Source: Mycobacteroides saopaulense | GTDB lineage: Bacteria; Actinomycetota; Actinomycetes; Mycobacteriales; Mycobacteriaceae | DNA: 64,000 bases | NCBI RefSeq assembly: GCF_001456355.1 | Contig: NZ_CP010271.1 | Span: 4,526,001-4,590,000 of the forward strand | Direction: 5' to 3' | In this document: one piece after another, positions 63,872 to 64,000 of the stretch | How positions within the stretch are numbered: position 1 is the first letter of the stretch | How the letters are laid out: each line of letters starts with the position of its first letter | The notes under the pieces: generated by a model | Seen by the model: only the letters and a program-made list of their open reading frames with translations | Database searches by the model: none | What the model was told of the DNA's origin: nothing | Program-made: the position numbers and the translations under genes

Positions 63872-64000
63872 TTACCGCGTCGCCGAGCTGAACGGCAGCA
63901 GGGCAACCTCGCGGGCGTTCTTGACCGCGATCGCGATATCGCGCTGGTGCTGAACGCAGTTTCCGGTGACCCGGCGGGCACGAATCTTGCCGCGCTCACT
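63872..64000 (-). CDS. rpsR: 30S ribosomal protein S18, 5' part outside the window
   Basis: The last 42 codons and stop (63872-63874) are visible: [40 protein letters not shown]. The NCVQHQR and [12 protein letters not shown] segments are characteristic of S18. The first part lies beyond the right edge. It heads the rplI transcript. Confidence 0.96.
   Translation of the reverse strand, partial: SERGKIRARRVTGNCVQHQRDIAIAVKNAREVALLPFSSATR

Overview
The window is high-GC actinobacterial DNA that reads as a rapid-growing mycobacterium, most likely the Mycobacteroides (Mycobacterium) abscessus/chelonae group. The support is two MmpS/MmpL pairs, a PPE protein, a WhiB regulator, an MspA-type porin, mycothiol-type enzymes, a DUF222/HNH (13E12-type) protein and the conserved rpsR-rplI-dnaB block. 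Species assignment is inference; no database could be searched.

Layout. 0-3.9 kb: end of a DsbA-like gene, M20 peptidase, FAD oxidoreductase and secreted GH16 glucanase. 3.9-9.5 kb: a compact apparent regulon. An Rv2466c-like thioredoxin-fold protein and an SQR-like flavoprotein diverge from mmpS-mmpL and a CstR/CsoR-family repressor; three near-identical operators tie the two arms together. 9.5-20.6 kb: housekeeping and accessory enzymes (PPOX, TetR/SDR pair with a long palindrome, two patatins, HNH protein, MBL hydrolase, epimerase, nitroreductase), then a degenerate ABC ATPase coupled to a YhgE/Pip membrane protein. 20.6-29.2 kb: WhiB, membrane protein plus diiron-type hydrolase, TetR, Tat cupin, PepSY protein and a second mmpS-mmpL. 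29.3-37.3 kb: class III adenylate cyclase, SRPBCC protein, TetR plus heme oxygenase, Ala/Pro-rich secreted protein, L,D-transpeptidase, an apparently frameshifted TetR gene, crotonase, GH6 glycosidase and a small Cys-repeat secreted protein. 37.6-50.5 kb: fused HadA/HadB-type dehydratase, two DUF1906 Tat proteins, a PPE gene behind IdeR-like boxes, DoxX, TetR, a mycothiol-dependent-type enzyme, a MerB-like protein, and an SDR/MFS/amidohydrolase/beta-lactamase-fold cluster. 50.6-55.5 kb: ppc, an ABC-F protein and DUF2237.

55.7-61.5 kb is the most unusual part. It is a block of minus-strand genes, visibly richer in A/T, wedged between DUF2237 and dnaB. It encodes a complete SdpABC/SdpI-type toxin-maturation-immunity set (SdpI-SdpC-SdpA-SdpB-SdpI in transcription order). 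Upstream are a LppU-like exported protein, a Gln/Pro-rich exported protein and an unknown exported protein, and before those an MspA-family porin whose signal peptide is interrupted by a stop codon. I propose a mycobacterial cannibalism/bacteriocin locus with envelope-adapted accessory genes.

61.5-64 kb returns to core: dnaB (no intein), a strong hairpin terminator, rplI and the 3' end of rpsR. No rRNA, tRNA, CRISPR array or intact insertion sequence was recognised.
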